A DNA stretch of 64,000 bases from Pseudomonas grimontii (GCF_007858185.1 NZ_VFES01000009.1:124001-188000), one strand, 5' to 3'. Shown: positions 1 to 9,321, counted from the stretch's first letter. Numbers and translations are program-made. The notes: a model not told the origin generated them from the sequence alone.

Positions 1-168
1 GGCTTGCTGGGTGTCGCTGACTTTGTTGATGGCCTGGCCGAGCATGTCGGCGAAGCTGCTTTGGCCCAATTCCGGCGCTGGCGCGACGGATTTCGGCTGA
101 GCCATGGCATCCATTTGCATGGAGCGCATATCCAACATCAACCGATTGAACTCAATACCCTGGCTCAT
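1..168 (-). CDS. fliE: Flagellar hook-basal body protein FliE (N-terminal part only)
   Basis: The reading frame begins at the ATG complementary to 166-168 and runs off the left edge of the window after 56 codons ([12 protein letters not shown]...). The short, Met- and Gln-rich start and the motif [13 protein letters not shown] match FliE, which joins the MS ring to the rod of the flagellar basal body. FliE is usually about 110 residues, so roughly half is present. It is preceded by a near-consensus sigma-54 promoter at 227-242, which fits FleQ/FleR-dependent expression of a fliEFG-type operon. The stop codon and downstream genes lie outside the window. Confidence 0.9.
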   Translation of the reverse strand, partial: MSQGIEFNRLMLDMRSMQMDAMAQPKSVAPAPELGQSSFADMLGQAINKVSDTQQA

Positions 169-226
169 GACCTTCTCTCTCCAACCCGCAAATTTTTGAC
201 ACTACGCAGCGATTACTAGGGGAGGT

Positions 227-242
227 AGCAACAAGGGTGCCA
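227..242 (-). promoter_or_regulatory. Sigma-54 promoter of fliE
   Basis: The minus strand reads TGGCAC-CCTTG-TTGCT, an essentially perfect -24/-12 RpoN site with the required GG-N10-GC spacing. It ends about 58 bases before the fliE start codon. The neighbouring fleQ and fleR products are sigma-54 activators, so it is very likely driven by one of them. Confidence 0.9.
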
Positions 243-296
243 GCTCTGTATCAACTCGTAAGAAAAGGCGACAAACCTTGTCGACCTTGTTACCGG

Positions 297-1673
297 TTAC
301 GTGGCGAATAAATACGCTTCCACGTCCATCCCGGCGTCGCGCATCTGCGCCAGCTTGTAGCGCAGGGTGCGCGGGCTGATGCCCAGGCGCTCGGCGGCCT
401 CTTTGCGACGGCCGCGCTCGGCACGCAGGGTGTCGATGATCATCTGGAATTCGCGGCGACGCAGGTCGTCGCCCAGGGCGCCGGCAGACTCAGCCTCTGC
501 AACCACCGGCACGGGCGCCAACGTCGGCAATGGCGCGGCACCACTGCCCATGGCCAGACAGAAATCCTGGGGCTGGATCAAGCCGCCCTGCTGCAGAATC
601 AGCGCGCGCTGGATAGCGTTGTCCAATTCCCGCACGTTGCCGGGCCATGGATAACTGATCAGGCAGGCCTGGGCTTCGGCCGACAGCCGCGCCTGGGCGT
701 GCTTCATTTTTTTGACGTGGTTGTTCAGCAGGCGCTCGGCCAGCGGAATGATGTCTGCCGGGCGCTCACGCAGCGGTCGCCAGGCCAGCGGGAACACCGA
801 GAGCCGATAGAACAGGTCTTCCCGGAAACGCCCCGCCGCCACTTCGCCGGCGAGGTCACGGTTGGTGGTGGCGACCACGCGGATATCCAGCTGGATCGGC
901 TTGCGCGCGCCGACTCGCTCCACTTCGCGCTCCTGCAGCACCCGCAGCAGTTTGGCTTGCAGGCCCAGGGGCATTTCCGAAATCTCATCCAACAGAATGG
1001 TGCCGCCATCGGCCTGTTCGAACTTGCCCGCCTGGGCCGCGATGGCGCCGGTGAACGAGCCCTTTTCGTGGCCGAACAGCGTGGCTTCAAGCATGTTGTC
1101 GGGGATCGCCGCGCAGTTGATGGCGATAAACGGTTGTTTGGCGCGGGTCGACTGCTGGTGGATATAACGCGCCAGCACCTCTTTACCGGTGCCGGACTCG
1201 CCGGAGATCAGCACCGTGGAATCACTGCGCGCCACACGGGCTGCCAACTCGAGCAATTGGGCACTGGCGGGTTCGAAGGCAATCGGGCCCTCGCCTTCGT
1301 GGGCCGGGATCACGCCCAGGGCGTGGCGCGCGACCAGTTCGATCAGGGCTTTAGGCTCGAAGGGTTTGACCAGGTAATCCGCAGCGCCCTGGCGCATCGC
1401 GTCCACGGCACGCTCCACCGCGCCATGGGCGGTCATCAGCAACACCGGCAGTTGCGGCTGACGCGCCCGCAGCAGGCCGAGCAACTGGTGGCCGTCCATG
1501 CCGGGCATGTTCACGTCACTGACCACGAGGCTGAAGGTTTCCTGCTCCACCGCCTCCAAGGCGTCCTCGGCAGACCCGACCGCCCGGTAGTCATGGCCCG
1601 CCAACAGCAGCGTGTCAGCCAATGCTTCACGCAGGGCGCGATCGTCTTCCACCAATAGAACCTTGATAGCCAT
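297..1673 (-). CDS. fleR: Sigma-54-dependent response regulator FleR
   Basis: A 458-residue protein with three domains. The N-terminal receiver (about 1-120) has acidic residues at 10-11 and a phosphoacceptor Asp near 53 in SDVNMPG. The central AAA+ domain has a Walker A (GESGTGKE), a GSFTGA version of the sigma-54 contact loop and an LLDEISEMP Walker B. A Fis-type helix-turn-helix lies at the C-terminus (GISPRTLRYKL). FleR activates the class III flagellar genes for hook, rod and ring parts after phosphorylation by FleS. It starts 4 bases after the fleS stop, so the pair is one transcript. The unmodified GSFTGA loop and the intact Asp argue that it is fully functional. Distinguishing it from other NtrC-type regulators rests on the fleS and fleQ context. 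Confidence 0.96.
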   Translation of the reverse strand: MAIKVLLVEDDRALREALADTLLLAGHDYRAVGSAEDALEAVEQETFSLVVSDVNMPGMDGHQLLGLLRARQPQLPVLLMTAHGAVERAVDAMRQGAADYLVKPFEPKALIELVARHALGVIPAHEGEGPIAFEPASAQLLELAARVARSDSTVLISGESGTGKEVLARYIHQQSTRAKQPFIAINCAAIPDNMLEATLFGHEKGSFTGAIAAQAGKFEQADGGTILLDEISEMPLGLQAKLLRVLQEREVERVGARKPIQLDIRVVATTNRDLAGEVAAGRFREDLFYRLSVFPLAWRPLRERPADIIPLAERLLNNHVKKMKHAQARLSAEAQACLISYPWPGNVRELDNAIQRALILQQGGLIQPQDFCLAMGSGAAPLPTLAPVPVVAEAESAGALGDDLRRREFQMIIDTLRAERGRRKEAAERLGISPRTLRYKLAQMRDAGMDVEAYLFAT

Positions 1674-1677
1674 AGCC

Positions 1678-2892
1678 TTACTCCGCGCTCGCCGCGCATG
1701 AAAACAGCGGCAAGGTCATCAATGCACAGGTGCCACGCCCCAAGCGGGAATGCAGCTGCAATTCTCCCTGATGGGCACGTGCCACGGCCTTGACCACGGT
1801 CAGGCCCAGGCCGGTACCGTTGGTCTTGGTGGTAAAAAACGGTTCACCCAGGCGCTTGAGCACCAGCGGATCGATGCCGCTGCCGCTGTCGCTGATGCAC
1901 AGGCGCAAGGTTTGCTCGCGGTTGTACAGGTGCACCTTGAGCCGCGCGCCGGGGCCACTGGCCTGGGTGGCGTTTTCGATCAGGTTGAGCAGCGAGCCCA
2001 CCAAGGTGTCGCGGTTGCACAGCAGCTCGCCGAGGTGGCTGTCGCACTGCCAGCGCACTTGCACGTCTTGAATATGGGTAGCGGCCGCAGCCTGCAGGGC
2101 CTGCATCAGTTGGGCCGGCGTCACGCGGTCGGTCAGCGGCAATTCGCCGCGGGCAAACACCAACATGTCGCGCACCTGGTGCTCCAATTCATGCAGGCGC
2201 TCCTTCAGGCGCCCGGCAAAGCGCTGGTGGGTGGCGGCGGGCAACTGTTCATCAGTCAAATGACTGGCGTAGATCAACGCGGCCGACAGCGGCGTGCGGA
2301 TCTGATGCGCCAACGAAGCGACCATCCTGCCCAGGGACGACAAACGCTCATGGCGCGCCAACTGGTCTTGCAGGTGACGGGTTTCAGTCAGGTCGTTGAG
2401 CAGCACCAACTGGCCCGGTTCCGCATCCAGGGAACGGGTGGCAATGGACAGGCGACGACCGTCTTTCAGGGAGATTTCGTGACCATCGTCCTCACGCGGC
2501 GCAAAGCAGCGGGTGATGACATGGCGCCACAGCTCGCCTTCCAGCGGCAGGCCGAGCATGTCGCAGGCCGCCGGGTTGGCTTCACGCACGCGGCCGTCTT
2601 CATCGATGACGATCACGCCACCGGGCAACAGCGACAGCAGGTTTTGCAGTCGGTTGGCCAGGCGCTCTTTCTCGGCCAGCTCTTCCATGCGCTGGGCGCT
2701 GACCACCGCCAGTTCGCCTTTAAGCTCGGAGACCCGGGCTTCCAGCAGGCTGTAGGAGTCGGTCAGTTGGCTCGACATCTGGCTGAACTGCGAGAACGCC
2801 TGTTCAAGACCCTGGCGGGTCGGCGGCTCTACAGGCGGAACCAGCCCCTGGATGGCAGGGGTCGAAGATAGTTGGGCGGCGTGGGGCATCAT
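1678..2892 (-). CDS. fleS: Sensor histidine kinase FleS
   Basis: A 404-residue kinase with no predicted membrane segment. A coiled-coil-like stretch (about 40-80) is followed by a PAS domain (about 85-165), then a HisKA domain whose phosphorylated His is at 196 in SLAHQIRTP. The ATPase domain has an N box (NLIENATQAS) and G boxes (DSGSGIDP and GTGLGLTVV). FleS is the soluble partner of FleR in the Pseudomonas flagellar cascade and is thought to sense an assembly or cytoplasmic signal. It has its own sigma-54 promoter at 2943-2958, downstream of the fleQ terminator, so it is expected to need FleQ. Two consecutive ATG codons mark the start; the upstream GAGAGC is a modest ribosome site. Confidence 0.96.
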   Translation of the reverse strand: MMPHAAQLSSTPAIQGLVPPVEPPTRQGLEQAFSQFSQMSSQLTDSYSLLEARVSELKGELAVVSAQRMEELAEKERLANRLQNLLSLLPGGVIVIDEDGRVREANPAACDMLGLPLEGELWRHVITRCFAPREDDGHEISLKDGRRLSIATRSLDAEPGQLVLLNDLTETRHLQDQLARHERLSSLGRMVASLAHQIRTPLSAALIYASHLTDEQLPAATHQRFAGRLKERLHELEHQVRDMLVFARGELPLTDRVTPAQLMQALQAAAATHIQDVQVRWQCDSHLGELLCNRDTLVGSLLNLIENATQASGPGARLKVHLYNREQTLRLCISDSGSGIDPLVLKRLGEPFFTTKTNGTGLGLTVVKAVARAHQGELQLHSRLGRGTCALMTLPLFSCAASAE

Positions 2893-2942
2893 GCTCTCTC
2901 GCTTGGCTGACCGTCAGTTAAACGGAACGTTGCGAGAGCTAT

Positions 2943-2958
2943 AGCAATAGTTGTGCCG
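2943..2958 (-). promoter_or_regulatory. Sigma-54 promoter of fleSR
   Basis: The minus strand reads CGGCAC-AACTA-TTGCT with correct GG-N10-GC spacing, about 50 bases before the fleS start. FleQ, encoded just upstream, is the established activator of fleSR in Pseudomonas. The last T of the fleQ terminator U-tract directly abuts the -24 element. Confidence 0.85.
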
Positions 2959-2984
2959 AAAAAAAACCGCTGAAATATCAGCGG
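2959..2984 (-). terminator. Rho-independent terminator after fleQ
   Basis: The minus strand has a 7-bp perfect stem (CCGCTGA/TCAGCGG) with a 4-base loop, followed by eight T. It sits 16 bases after the fleQ stop and separates fleQ from fleSR. Confidence 0.92.
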
Positions 2985-2999
2985 CTTGGAAAACAGGCG

Positions 3000-4475
3000 T
3001 CAATCATCTGCCTGTTCATCACCTTCTTTGCGGCTCATACCGTACTTGCGCATCTTCTCCACCAGGGTGGTTCGACGGATACGCAGGCGCTCGGCGGCAC
3101 GGGCGACGATGCCGTTGGCGTCGTCCAGGGCCTGCTGGATCAACCCCTGCTCGAGGTTGCCGAGATAGTCCTTCAAGTCCAGGCCTTCGGGCGGCAGCAT
3201 CGCGGTGGAGCCGAAGTCTGGGGCATGGCCGTTGATGGCAACGCGTTCTTCCATGTCGCTGCGCAGGCTGTCGACCAGTTGCTCGTCTTCGTCGTCGACG
3301 TAGCGGAATTTCTTCGGCAACTCGACCACGCCGATCACCCCGTAGGGATGCATGATCGCCATGCGTTCCACCAGGTTGGCCAGTTCACGGACGTTGCCCG
3401 GCCAGCCGTGGCGGCACAGGGACATGATCGCGGCCGAGTTGAAGCGGATCGAACCGCGCTTTTCGTGCTCCATGCGCGAGATCAGTTCGTTCATCAGCAG
3501 CGGGATGTCTTCCACGCGCTCACGCAGCGGGGCCATCTCGATCGGGAATACGTTGAGGCGGTAGTACAGGTCTTCGCGGAAACTGCCGACCTCGATCATG
3601 CTTTCGAGGTTCTTGTGGGTCGCGGCGATGATGCGCACGTCAACGCTCTGGGTCTTGTTGCTGCCCACGCGCTCAAAGGTGCGCTCCTGCAATACACGCA
3701 GCAGCTTGACCTGCATCGGCAGCGGCATGTCGCCGATTTCGTCGAGGAACAGGGTGCCGCCGTTGGCCAGCTCGAAACGCCCGGCACGGCTGGTGATCGC
3801 CCCGGTAAAGGCGCCCTTCTCGTGGCCGAACAGTTCGCTTTCGAGCAGCTCTGCCGGGATCGCCCCGCAGTTGACCGGCACGAATGGCCCGTCGCGACGC
3901 TTGGAGTGGTAGTGCAGGTTGCGCGCGACCACTTCCTTGCCGGTGCCCGACTCGCCGAGGATCAGCACACTGGCGTCGGTATCGGCCACCTGCTGCATCA
4001 TCTGGCGCACGTGCTGGATGGCACGGCTGGTGCCGACGAGGCTGCGGAACAGGTTGGGTTCGCGGTGGCGACCGCGCTCGCGGGCCTGGTCGTACATCTC
4101 GCGATAGACCTGGGCACGGTGCAGGGAATCAAGCAATTTGCTGTAGCTGGGGGGCATTTCCAGACTGGAAAGCACGCGGCGGCGCTGGTCTTCCGGCAGC
4201 TCGACAGAAGAAATATCACCAATTAGCAACACCGGAAGGAACTCATCCCAGGTAGACAGTGTCTTTAACAAGCCCAAAACACCACCTGGAGCGTTTACCG
4301 TCCCGATCAGCACACAAATGACTTCACGGCTCGATGACAATGAGCTCGACACCTGTTGCCAATCATGGCTGCCACAGGGCAGATTTTCTTCGCCAAGAAA
4401 ATTCAAAATCACCGCCAAGTCGCGGCGGCGGACGCTATCGTCATCGATCAGCAGAATTTTGGTTTCACGCCACAT
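3000..4475 (-). CDS. fleQ: Flagellar master regulator FleQ
   Basis: A 491-residue enhancer-binding protein. The receiver-like N-terminus (about 1-125) lacks an Asp where the phosphoacceptor should be (the strand reads [12 protein letters not shown]), as is typical of FleQ. The AAA+ domain has a Walker A at about 174-181 (GESGTGKE), an intact GAFTGA loop and LFLDEIGD. A Fis-type helix-turn-helix lies at the C-terminus ([13 protein letters not shown]). FleQ sits at the top of the flagellar hierarchy, and in Pseudomonas it also binds c-di-GMP and represses exopolysaccharide genes. It is transcribed alone: a terminator follows and a gap of about 170 bases precedes it. I could not identify a convincing promoter or Vfr site in that gap. 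Confidence 0.97.
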   Translation of the reverse strand: MWRETKILLIDDDSVRRRDLAVILNFLGEENLPCGSHDWQQVSSSLSSSREVICVLIGTVNAPGGVLGLLKTLSTWDEFLPVLLIGDISSVELPEDQRRRVLSSLEMPPSYSKLLDSLHRAQVYREMYDQARERGRHREPNLFRSLVGTSRAIQHVRQMMQQVADTDASVLILGESGTGKEVVARNLHYHSKRRDGPFVPVNCGAIPAELLESELFGHEKGAFTGAITSRAGRFELANGGTLFLDEIGDMPLPMQVKLLRVLQERTFERVGSNKTQSVDVRIIAATHKNLESMIEVGSFREDLYYRLNVFPIEMAPLRERVEDIPLLMNELISRMEHEKRGSIRFNSAAIMSLCRHGWPGNVRELANLVERMAIMHPYGVIGVVELPKKFRYVDDEDEQLVDSLRSDMEERVAINGHAPDFGSTAMLPPEGLDLKDYLGNLEQGLIQQALDDANGIVARAAERLRIRRTTLVEKMRKYGMSRKEGDEQADD

Positions 4476-4646
4476 GCAATAGCAACTTCCCTAGTAAAAC
4501 TTCCTGCCCCGAGATTGTGGGCAATCGAGGCGCCTGTAAGACTTCTTACCTTACTAGACGTCTGAAATCTGAAAACAGCACTAGTTAAGTCAAAAAAGCT
4601 GGCACGGTCAAATTTATGACGCGCCGGTAGGATTAACTGCGGCTGT

Positions 4647-4943
4647 TCAGCCGAACAGATGGTAAACCTTTGACGCATTTTTCGCTTGGTTGATCTGCGA
4701 CATCTCTTCAAAAATCGCCTGGCGCTCGCCTGTCGTCACCTCCAGTAACTGCTGATATACCACCAACAGGCTCTCAAGCTTCTCGCGCAGCGCATCTTCG
4801 TCCACCGGCGCTTCGCTGAGCACCTCATCGATCACCGCGCGGCAACCCAGGTCCAACTCGCCAACGGCCTCCCAATTGCGGTCGGCCAGCGCGCCGATCA
4901 GGGCTTCGCGGGTTTCGTCGATGCGTTGCAGTGCTTGGCTCAT
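4647..4943 (-). CDS. fliT: FliT-like flagellar export chaperone
   Basis: A small, acidic, all-helical protein of 98 residues, encoded directly after fliS. This is the position of the second fliS-associated gene in Pseudomonas (fliT, also called fliSB). Family assignment rests mainly on size, helical character and position. FliT binds the FliD cap subunit and can act on regulators elsewhere. I chose the internal ATG at 4943 because GAGGTA lies 8 bases before it; an in-frame ATG further upstream has no ribosome site. This start overlaps nothing and leaves 25 bases after the fliS stop. A small stem-loop covers the stop codon but has no T-run, so I did not call it a terminator. Confidence 0.75.
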   Translation of the reverse strand: MSQALQRIDETREALIGALADRNWEAVGELDLGCRAVIDEVLSEAPVDEDALREKLESLLVVYQQLLEVTTGERQAIFEEMSQINQAKNASKVYHLFG

Positions 4944-4968
4944 GATCTGTACCTCAAGGCGATCCGCC

Positions 4969-5358
4969 TTATTGTGGAGCGATGGCATCCCAGCCGGTTT
5001 TGACTGTAATCAGCAGGCGGGCGACTTCGTCGATCATCTCGGCGTCATTGACTTGATTCGCCTCGACCAGACGATTGCCCATGTAGTTGTACAGGGCGTC
5101 CAAACGCTGTATCGCTTCCGGATCTTCGGCTTTCTCCGGCTCCAGGCCATCGCGCAGGCCGGAGATAATTTCGATCGCCTTGCCCAGCAGCAGCCCTTTC
5201 TGGGCGATATCACCGCGACTCAACGCCCCCTTGGCCTGCGCCATACGATCCAGGCCACCTTCCATCAGCATCTGCACCAGGCGATGCGGGCTGGCCTCGG
5301 AGACCTGAGCATGGGAATTGACCTTCTGGTACTGGCGAAGGGCTCTCATCGGGTTCAT
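4969..5358 (-). CDS. fliS: Flagellin export chaperone FliS
   Basis: A 129-residue helical protein opening MNPMRALRQYQKVNSHAQV, with the family-typical SPHRLVQMLMEG and LGKAIEIISGLRDGL segments. FliS binds the disordered C-terminus of flagellin in the cytoplasm, prevents premature polymerisation and delivers it to the export gate. It is preceded by GAGGT and lies between fliD and the fliT-like gene, as in other Pseudomonas. The length is normal for the family and nothing appears damaged. Confidence 0.95.
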   Translation of the reverse strand: MNPMRALRQYQKVNSHAQVSEASPHRLVQMLMEGGLDRMAQAKGALSRGDIAQKGLLLGKAIEIISGLRDGLEPEKAEDPEAIQRLDALYNYMGNRLVEANQVNDAEMIDEVARLLITVKTGWDAIAPQ

Positions 5359-5485
5359 GTTGCTACCTCGTTACTGGCGACAATCGAATAGGTTTGCTTA
5401 ACCAGTTTTTCGACTGAGGCGACAAAAACTTTAATCCAGAACCATGGGCCAGGGCCCTGAATCAGGGCCGCGGGCGCGCCGTCCA

Positions 5486-6853
5486 TCAGCTCGACTTCGG
5501 ATTGTTCAGCGAGTTGAGGGTGGTCATGATGCTGGAGCTGCTGGAGTTGATCTGGGCGATCATGGTGTCCATAGCGGTGTACTTGGCCGTCAGGGACTTC
5601 TGCAAGGCATCCATGCGCCGCGTCAGGTCATCCGTCTCTTTGGTCAAGTCGGTCAACTTGTTGTTGAGATCGGTGGCACGGGTCGCCAGCGTGCCGGTGG
5701 TGCCGACATAACTGTTGGTCGCCTTGTTCATCCGCGTGATCAAGCCCGTGTCGCCGGTGAACAGCTTGGCGATATCGCCGGCGCCTTTAACTACTGCTGC
5801 GTTCCAGGTTTTGTCATCCAGGCTCAACAGCCCGGTTTTCTGATCAGTGGTTACACCCATCTGCGCCAGACTGGAAATACTGCCTGCACCAGAACCGCTG
5901 ACCAACTCCGAGCGCAGGCTGTTCACCAGTTGACGCATCGAAGCATCACCGGTCAACGCCCCTGCGGTGGTGGTCGAGGCATCGCCGGTGGCGGTGACTT
6001 TGGTCTGGGTATTGACGGCCGTCATCAGCGCGTTGTACGCGGTGACGAACGACTGTACCGAGGTTTTCAACGTGTCGGTGTTGCTGGCCACGGTGATGGT
6101 CGTTGGCTTGGTCAAGTCAATCGTGTCCAGCAGATCCAGGGTCACGCCACTGATCGCAGACGTGATCTTGTTGCTGTTGGATGACATTTCAACGTCATCG
6201 ATGAAGTACTTGGCATTTTTTGGGGCCGCGCCCTTGTCATACCCGGTGGCCAGCTGCGAGTCGCCACTGAGGGTGATGTCGGTGCCTTCGCCCATGTTGG
6301 TCGACGTCAGTACCAGACGTGCGCCGTTGGAGTCACTCAGCACGTTGGCGCTGATGCCCTGGGACGAAAGCTGAGTATTGATGGACTCGCGCACCTGTTG
6401 CAAGGTTGCGCCGCCAGGAATCACCACGTCATAGCTTTTGCCCGACTGGTTGATCGTCAACGTCTGGTCTTCGTCGGTGCTATTGGCCTTGCCCGTCGCG
6501 CCGTCCACATTCACTGCGGTGGTGACTTTCGACGCGGTCGCCAGGTTCGTGACTTTCAGCACGTACTTGCCGCTGGACGCGCCGTCAGCCAAGGTCACCT
6601 TGGCATTTTTCTCTTCCGAAGAAGTGGCCGCCAGCCCATTGAACGCCGAGGCATTGTTCAACTTGGTGATCGCCGCCTGGTAGGCTTCCAACGCCGTCTT
6701 GACCGAACCAACCGCCGACAACTGCACGGTGGCCTTTTTCTGCTCGTTGGTGATCTGCGCTTGCTTGGGCGCTTGTTCAGCCCCCACCAGCGCCTTGACG
6801 ATAGCTTGCGTGTCGTAACCCGAACCTGGGCCGGAAATCGTTGAACTAGCCAT
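5486..6853 (-). CDS. fliD: Flagellar filament cap protein FliD
   Basis: A 455-residue cap protein starting MASSTISGPGSGYDTQAIVKALV, the conserved FliD N-terminus. It ends in long heptad-rich helices (about 385-450: ATDLNNKLTDLTKETDDLTRR) like other hook-associated protein 2 members. FliD forms the pentameric or hexameric cap that folds flagellin at the filament tip, and in Pseudomonas it can bind mucin. I took the ATG at 6853 because AAGGAG lies 8 bases upstream; an in-frame codon 20 residues earlier has no ribosome site. The middle (about 140-330) is the variable domain. It lies 83 bases after flaG and is probably in the same operon. Confidence 0.96.
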   Translation of the reverse strand: MASSTISGPGSGYDTQAIVKALVGAEQAPKQAQITNEQKKATVQLSAVGSVKTALEAYQAAITKLNNASAFNGLAATSSEEKNAKVTLADGASSGKYVLKVTNLATASKVTTAVNVDGATGKANSTDEDQTLTINQSGKSYDVVIPGGATLQQVRESINTQLSSQGISANVLSDSNGARLVLTSTNMGEGTDITLSGDSQLATGYDKGAAPKNAKYFIDDVEMSSNSNKITSAISGVTLDLLDTIDLTKPTTITVASNTDTLKTSVQSFVTAYNALMTAVNTQTKVTATGDASTTTAGALTGDASMRQLVNSLRSELVSGSGAGSISSLAQMGVTTDQKTGLLSLDDKTWNAAVVKGAGDIAKLFTGDTGLITRMNKATNSYVGTTGTLATRATDLNNKLTDLTKETDDLTRRMDALQKSLTAKYTAMDTMIAQINSSSSSIMTTLNSLNNPKSS

Positions 6854-6936
6854 TTGCCATTCTCCTTGTCCTGCAGCGGCCGTTTTTTTGGCGCTTATGC
6901 GTTCTGACCGCAATCAGAGACATGTTTCGTGCCAAC

Positions 6937-7281
6937 TCAGGCCTTGCTATCAAACAGCAAGCTGCTGGCATCGCTAAGGTTCTGCGCCAGCTTCAGCGCA
7001 GTCTCCGAGGGTATCTGTCGAATCACTTCACCACTGTCCGTGGCGATCACCTTGACGACCACCTTGCCGGTGGAGTCATCGATGGAAAAATCCAGGTTGC
7101 GCTGTGAAGCCTGCACAAACTCGCGAATATCGGTTACCGCTTTTTCCAGCGCGACGCGCTGCGGTTCCTCGCCCTTGACCGGTTCACTGCTGGCTGCAGT
7201 CTTTGCCTGGGGCACCGGTGCGGCGCTGGGCTGGGCTGTACCAGAGGCGTAGGGAGTACTTAGCTTGATGCTCATGTCCAT
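6937..7281 (-). CDS. flaG: FlaG family flagellar protein
   Basis: A 114-residue protein. The N-terminal third is an Ala-, Pro- and Gln-rich linker, followed by the conserved FlaG core: a short helix, then LDFSIDDSTGKVVVKVIATDSGEVIRQIP. In related bacteria FlaG influences filament length, but its molecular role is not settled. GGAGG seven bases before the first ATG selects the start at 7281 over a second ATG two codons later. It lies between fliC, from which a terminator separates it, and fliD. Confidence 0.93.
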   Translation of the reverse strand: MDMSIKLSTPYASGTAQPSAAPVPQAKTAASSEPVKGEEPQRVALEKAVTDIREFVQASQRNLDFSIDDSTGKVVVKVIATDSGEVIRQIPSETALKLAQNLSDASSLLFDSKA

Positions 7282-7299
7282 GTCACCACCTCCAAACTG

Positions 7300-7335
7300 A
7301 AAAAACGGAAGGGCACGTTAAACGCACCCTCCCGT
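7300..7335 (-). terminator. Rho-independent terminator after fliC
   Basis: On the minus strand ACGG-AGGG and CCCT-CCGT arms form an imperfect stem of about 12 bp around GTTTAAC, followed by six T. It starts about 20 bases after the fliC stop and probably limits read-through from the very strong flagellin promoter into flaG-fliD. Confidence 0.85.
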
Positions 7336-7355
7336 TATTTAACCGCTGTCGCCTA

Positions 7356-9056
7356 TTACTGAAGCAGCTTCAGAACAGAGGATGGCAGTTGGTTGGCCTG
7401 GGACAGGATCGCAGTGGAAGCCTGTTGCAGGGTTTGTTGCTTGGTCAGCTCAGCAGCTTCAGAAGCGAAGTCAGCGTCTTCTACGCGGCCTTTGGCAGCG
7501 GAGGAGTTCTGCGAAATGCTCTGCAGGTTGGCCACGGTGCTGGCGAAGCGGTTTTGTACGGCACCCAGCTGCGAACGCTGGCTGTCGATCTGCTGCATGG
7601 CGTCGTCCAGAGCCTGGACGGCCTGCTGCGAAGAAGCGGCAGTCAGAACGTTCAGGTCGGAAACGCTGGTTTCCATAGTCACGGCGACCTTGGTACCGGC
7701 AGTGGCAACAGCGGTCAGACCCAGTGCAGCCAGGCCAGTACCAGCACTACCGTCTTTGACGGTGATATCTTTGTCGGCGAACAGGTTCAGAGTGCCGGCA
7801 GCGTTTTTGCTGGCTTGTACACCAGTGCTGGCGCTGTTGATCGAAGAAACGATCGCGTCAGCGGTATCACCTTTCTTGAACTTGACTTCAACACCGTTCA
7901 AGCTAATCGAAGTGTCTGCGGTCAGCTTGGCCTGAGTAGTACCGGCGGACAAGCCCAACTGCGACAGCGAACCGCTGGTGTTGTTGGTCAGCTTGATGTC
8001 AGCACCCTGACCGGAGGTCACCTGGATGCGACCGTTGGTGAACGATGCAACACCACCGGTACCGGCAGCGGTTTGCAGGTTAGTGACGACGCTCGCGATG
8101 GTGTCGTTTGCAGCCCAAGCCACGGTATTGCCGTTTACAGAAACGGAACCGGCAGCCCCCAAGGTGGTAGGGGTAGCGGCAGCTGTGGTGCCAGCGGTCA
8201 TGCCAAGAGCGGTAGGACCAGTAGCAGGGGTAGCGCCAATGGTAATCGCACTGCTCGAAGACAAGCTCACGATACCAGCAGCTGTAGCGCTTGCAGTCAC
8301 ACCGGTAGTAGCGGTTTGTGCGTTGATTGCGGTTACGGCAGCGGCACCGGCAGCAGCGCCGGCAGCTACGACACCAGAAGCCAGAGTGATCGAAGTACCG
8401 TTGATGGTGATGGCATCACCAGCAGCGAGAGCAGTAGCAGCAGCACCACCGGTCACAGTTGCCTTATCACCGATCACCGCACCGGTCGCGGTAGCAGCCA
8501 GGCCAGTCATTGCTGCGCCGTTTACGGCTGCTTCTTTGTAGTTGCCTTTCAGAGCAGTCGAGCTGATGTCGGTCATACCGAACGAGATAGTCTCGTTGGC
8601 GTTGGCGCCGATCTGGAATGCTACGTTGTTGAACGAGCCGTCCAGCAGGTTACGACCACCGAAGGTGGTGGTGCTGGCGATACGGTTCAGCTCGCCCACT
8701 TTAGCGGTGAATTCCTGCTGCAGGGAAACACGGTCAGCGTCGCTTTTATCACCGTTCGCCGCTTGCAGGGCGAGTTCACGCAGACGCTGCAGGGTGTTGG
8801 TGGATTCTTGCATCGCGCCCTCAGCGGTCTGGGCAATCGACACGCCGTTGTTGGCGTTAGCGATGGCAACGTTCAGGCCTTTGACCTGGTTGTTCAGACG
8901 GTTGGCGATCTGCATGCCGGCGGCGTCGTCTTTGGCGCTGTTGATTTTCAGGCCGGAGGACAGACGGTTCATCGACTGGCTCAGAGCGTCGGAAGCTTTG
9001 TTCAGGTTCTTCTGGACACCCAGGGAAGTGATGTTGGTGTTTACTGATAATGCCAT
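7356..9056 (-). CDS. fliC: Flagellin FliC
   Basis: A 566-residue flagellin, long for the genus. The conserved D0/D1 N-terminus covers about 1-170 ([38 protein letters not shown]) and the D1/D0 C-terminus about 462-566, ending SSVLKLLQ. Between them are three Flagellin_IN-type units at about 215-295, 303-377 and 382-453, each ending in a version of LGLTAGTTA. The first is largely Ala/Thr/Gly. This central part is surface-exposed in the filament. The gene has its own FliA (sigma-28) promoter at 9137-9164 and a terminator directly after it. GAGGA lies 7 bases before the ATG. It is a major surface antigen and MAMP; the conserved N-terminus contains the flg22-like segment (about 30-51). Confidence 0.98.
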   Translation of the reverse strand: MALSVNTNITSLGVQKNLNKASDALSQSMNRLSSGLKINSAKDDAAGMQIANRLNNQVKGLNVAIANANNGVSIAQTAEGAMQESTNTLQRLRELALQAANGDKSDADRVSLQQEFTAKVGELNRIASTTTFGGRNLLDGSFNNVAFQIGANANETISFGMTDISSTALKGNYKEAAVNGAAMTGLAATATGAVIGDKATVTGGAAATALAAGDAITINGTSITLASGVVAAGAAAGAAAVTAINAQTATTGVTASATAAGIVSLSSSSAITIGATPATGPTALGMTAGTTAAATPTTLGAAGSVSVNGNTVAWAANDTIASVVTNLQTAAGTGGVASFTNGRIQVTSGQGADIKLTNNTSGSLSQLGLSAGTTQAKLTADTSISLNGVEVKFKKGDTADAIVSSINSASTGVQASKNAAGTLNLFADKDITVKDGSAGTGLAALGLTAVATAGTKVAVTMETSVSDLNVLTAASSQQAVQALDDAMQQIDSQRSQLGAVQNRFASTVANLQSISQNSSAAKGRVEDADFASEAAELTKQQTLQQASTAILSQANQLPSSVLKLLQ

Positions 9057-9136
9057 GACGAAATCCTCGTTGATTGGATGCTGCGGCTTCCGGCCCTGGC
9101 AACCGCCGGGTGTGGCCTAGAGAACCTACGTAATAG

Positions 9137-9164
9137 TTATCGTCGTGGTAGCCAGTTGCTTGAG
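9137..9164 (-). promoter_or_regulatory. FliA (sigma-28) promoter of fliC
   Basis: The minus strand reads CTCAAG, a 14-base spacer, then GACGATAA, close to the sigma-28 consensus (TAAA/TCAAG ... GCCGATAA). It lies about 80 bases upstream of the flagellin start, which leaves a typical flagellin leader. Confidence 0.88.
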
Positions 9165-9263
9165 GGTTTTTTTGAAATTTTTTACTAGCACCGTGCCACC
9201 CCTTGCAATTCAAGGGCTTAGGCCAGCGAAAAACCCCGGTTTCATTGGCTTTTCTGGCGCCAA

Positions 9264-9299
9264 TAAAAAAACGCCGATGATCTCTCGATCATCGGCGTT
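9264..9299 (-). terminator. Strong terminator between the KAS III-like gene and fliC
   Basis: A 12-bp perfect stem (ACGCCGATGATC/GATCATCGGCGT) with a TCTC loop. On the minus strand it is followed by seven T and ends transcription of the gene at 9322. The other side also has T-rich sequence, so it may work in both directions. It isolates the fliC promoter from upstream read-through. Confidence 0.93.
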
Positions 9300-9321
9300 T
9301 CTTTTGAAGCCGGTTAAAACC

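Noticed and set aside
4470..4646. Sigma-70 promoter for fleQ (TTGACT near 4590)
   Set aside because: The matching -10 is AGATTT, too far from consensus to report.
6895..6940. TGGCACGAAAC before fliD as a sigma-54 site
   Set aside because: The -24 box TGGCAC is present but no GC lies at the correct distance for a -12 box.
7389..9047. Long open frame antisense to fliC (552 codons)
   Set aside because: It mirrors fliC codon structure on the other strand, has a low-complexity Gly/Ser/Thr translation without domains, and the fliC frame has family signatures and its own promoter.
9145..9213. Extended N-terminus for the flagellin frame upstream of 9056
   Set aside because: The frames there do not carry flagellin sequence, and the FliA promoter lies inside that DNA.
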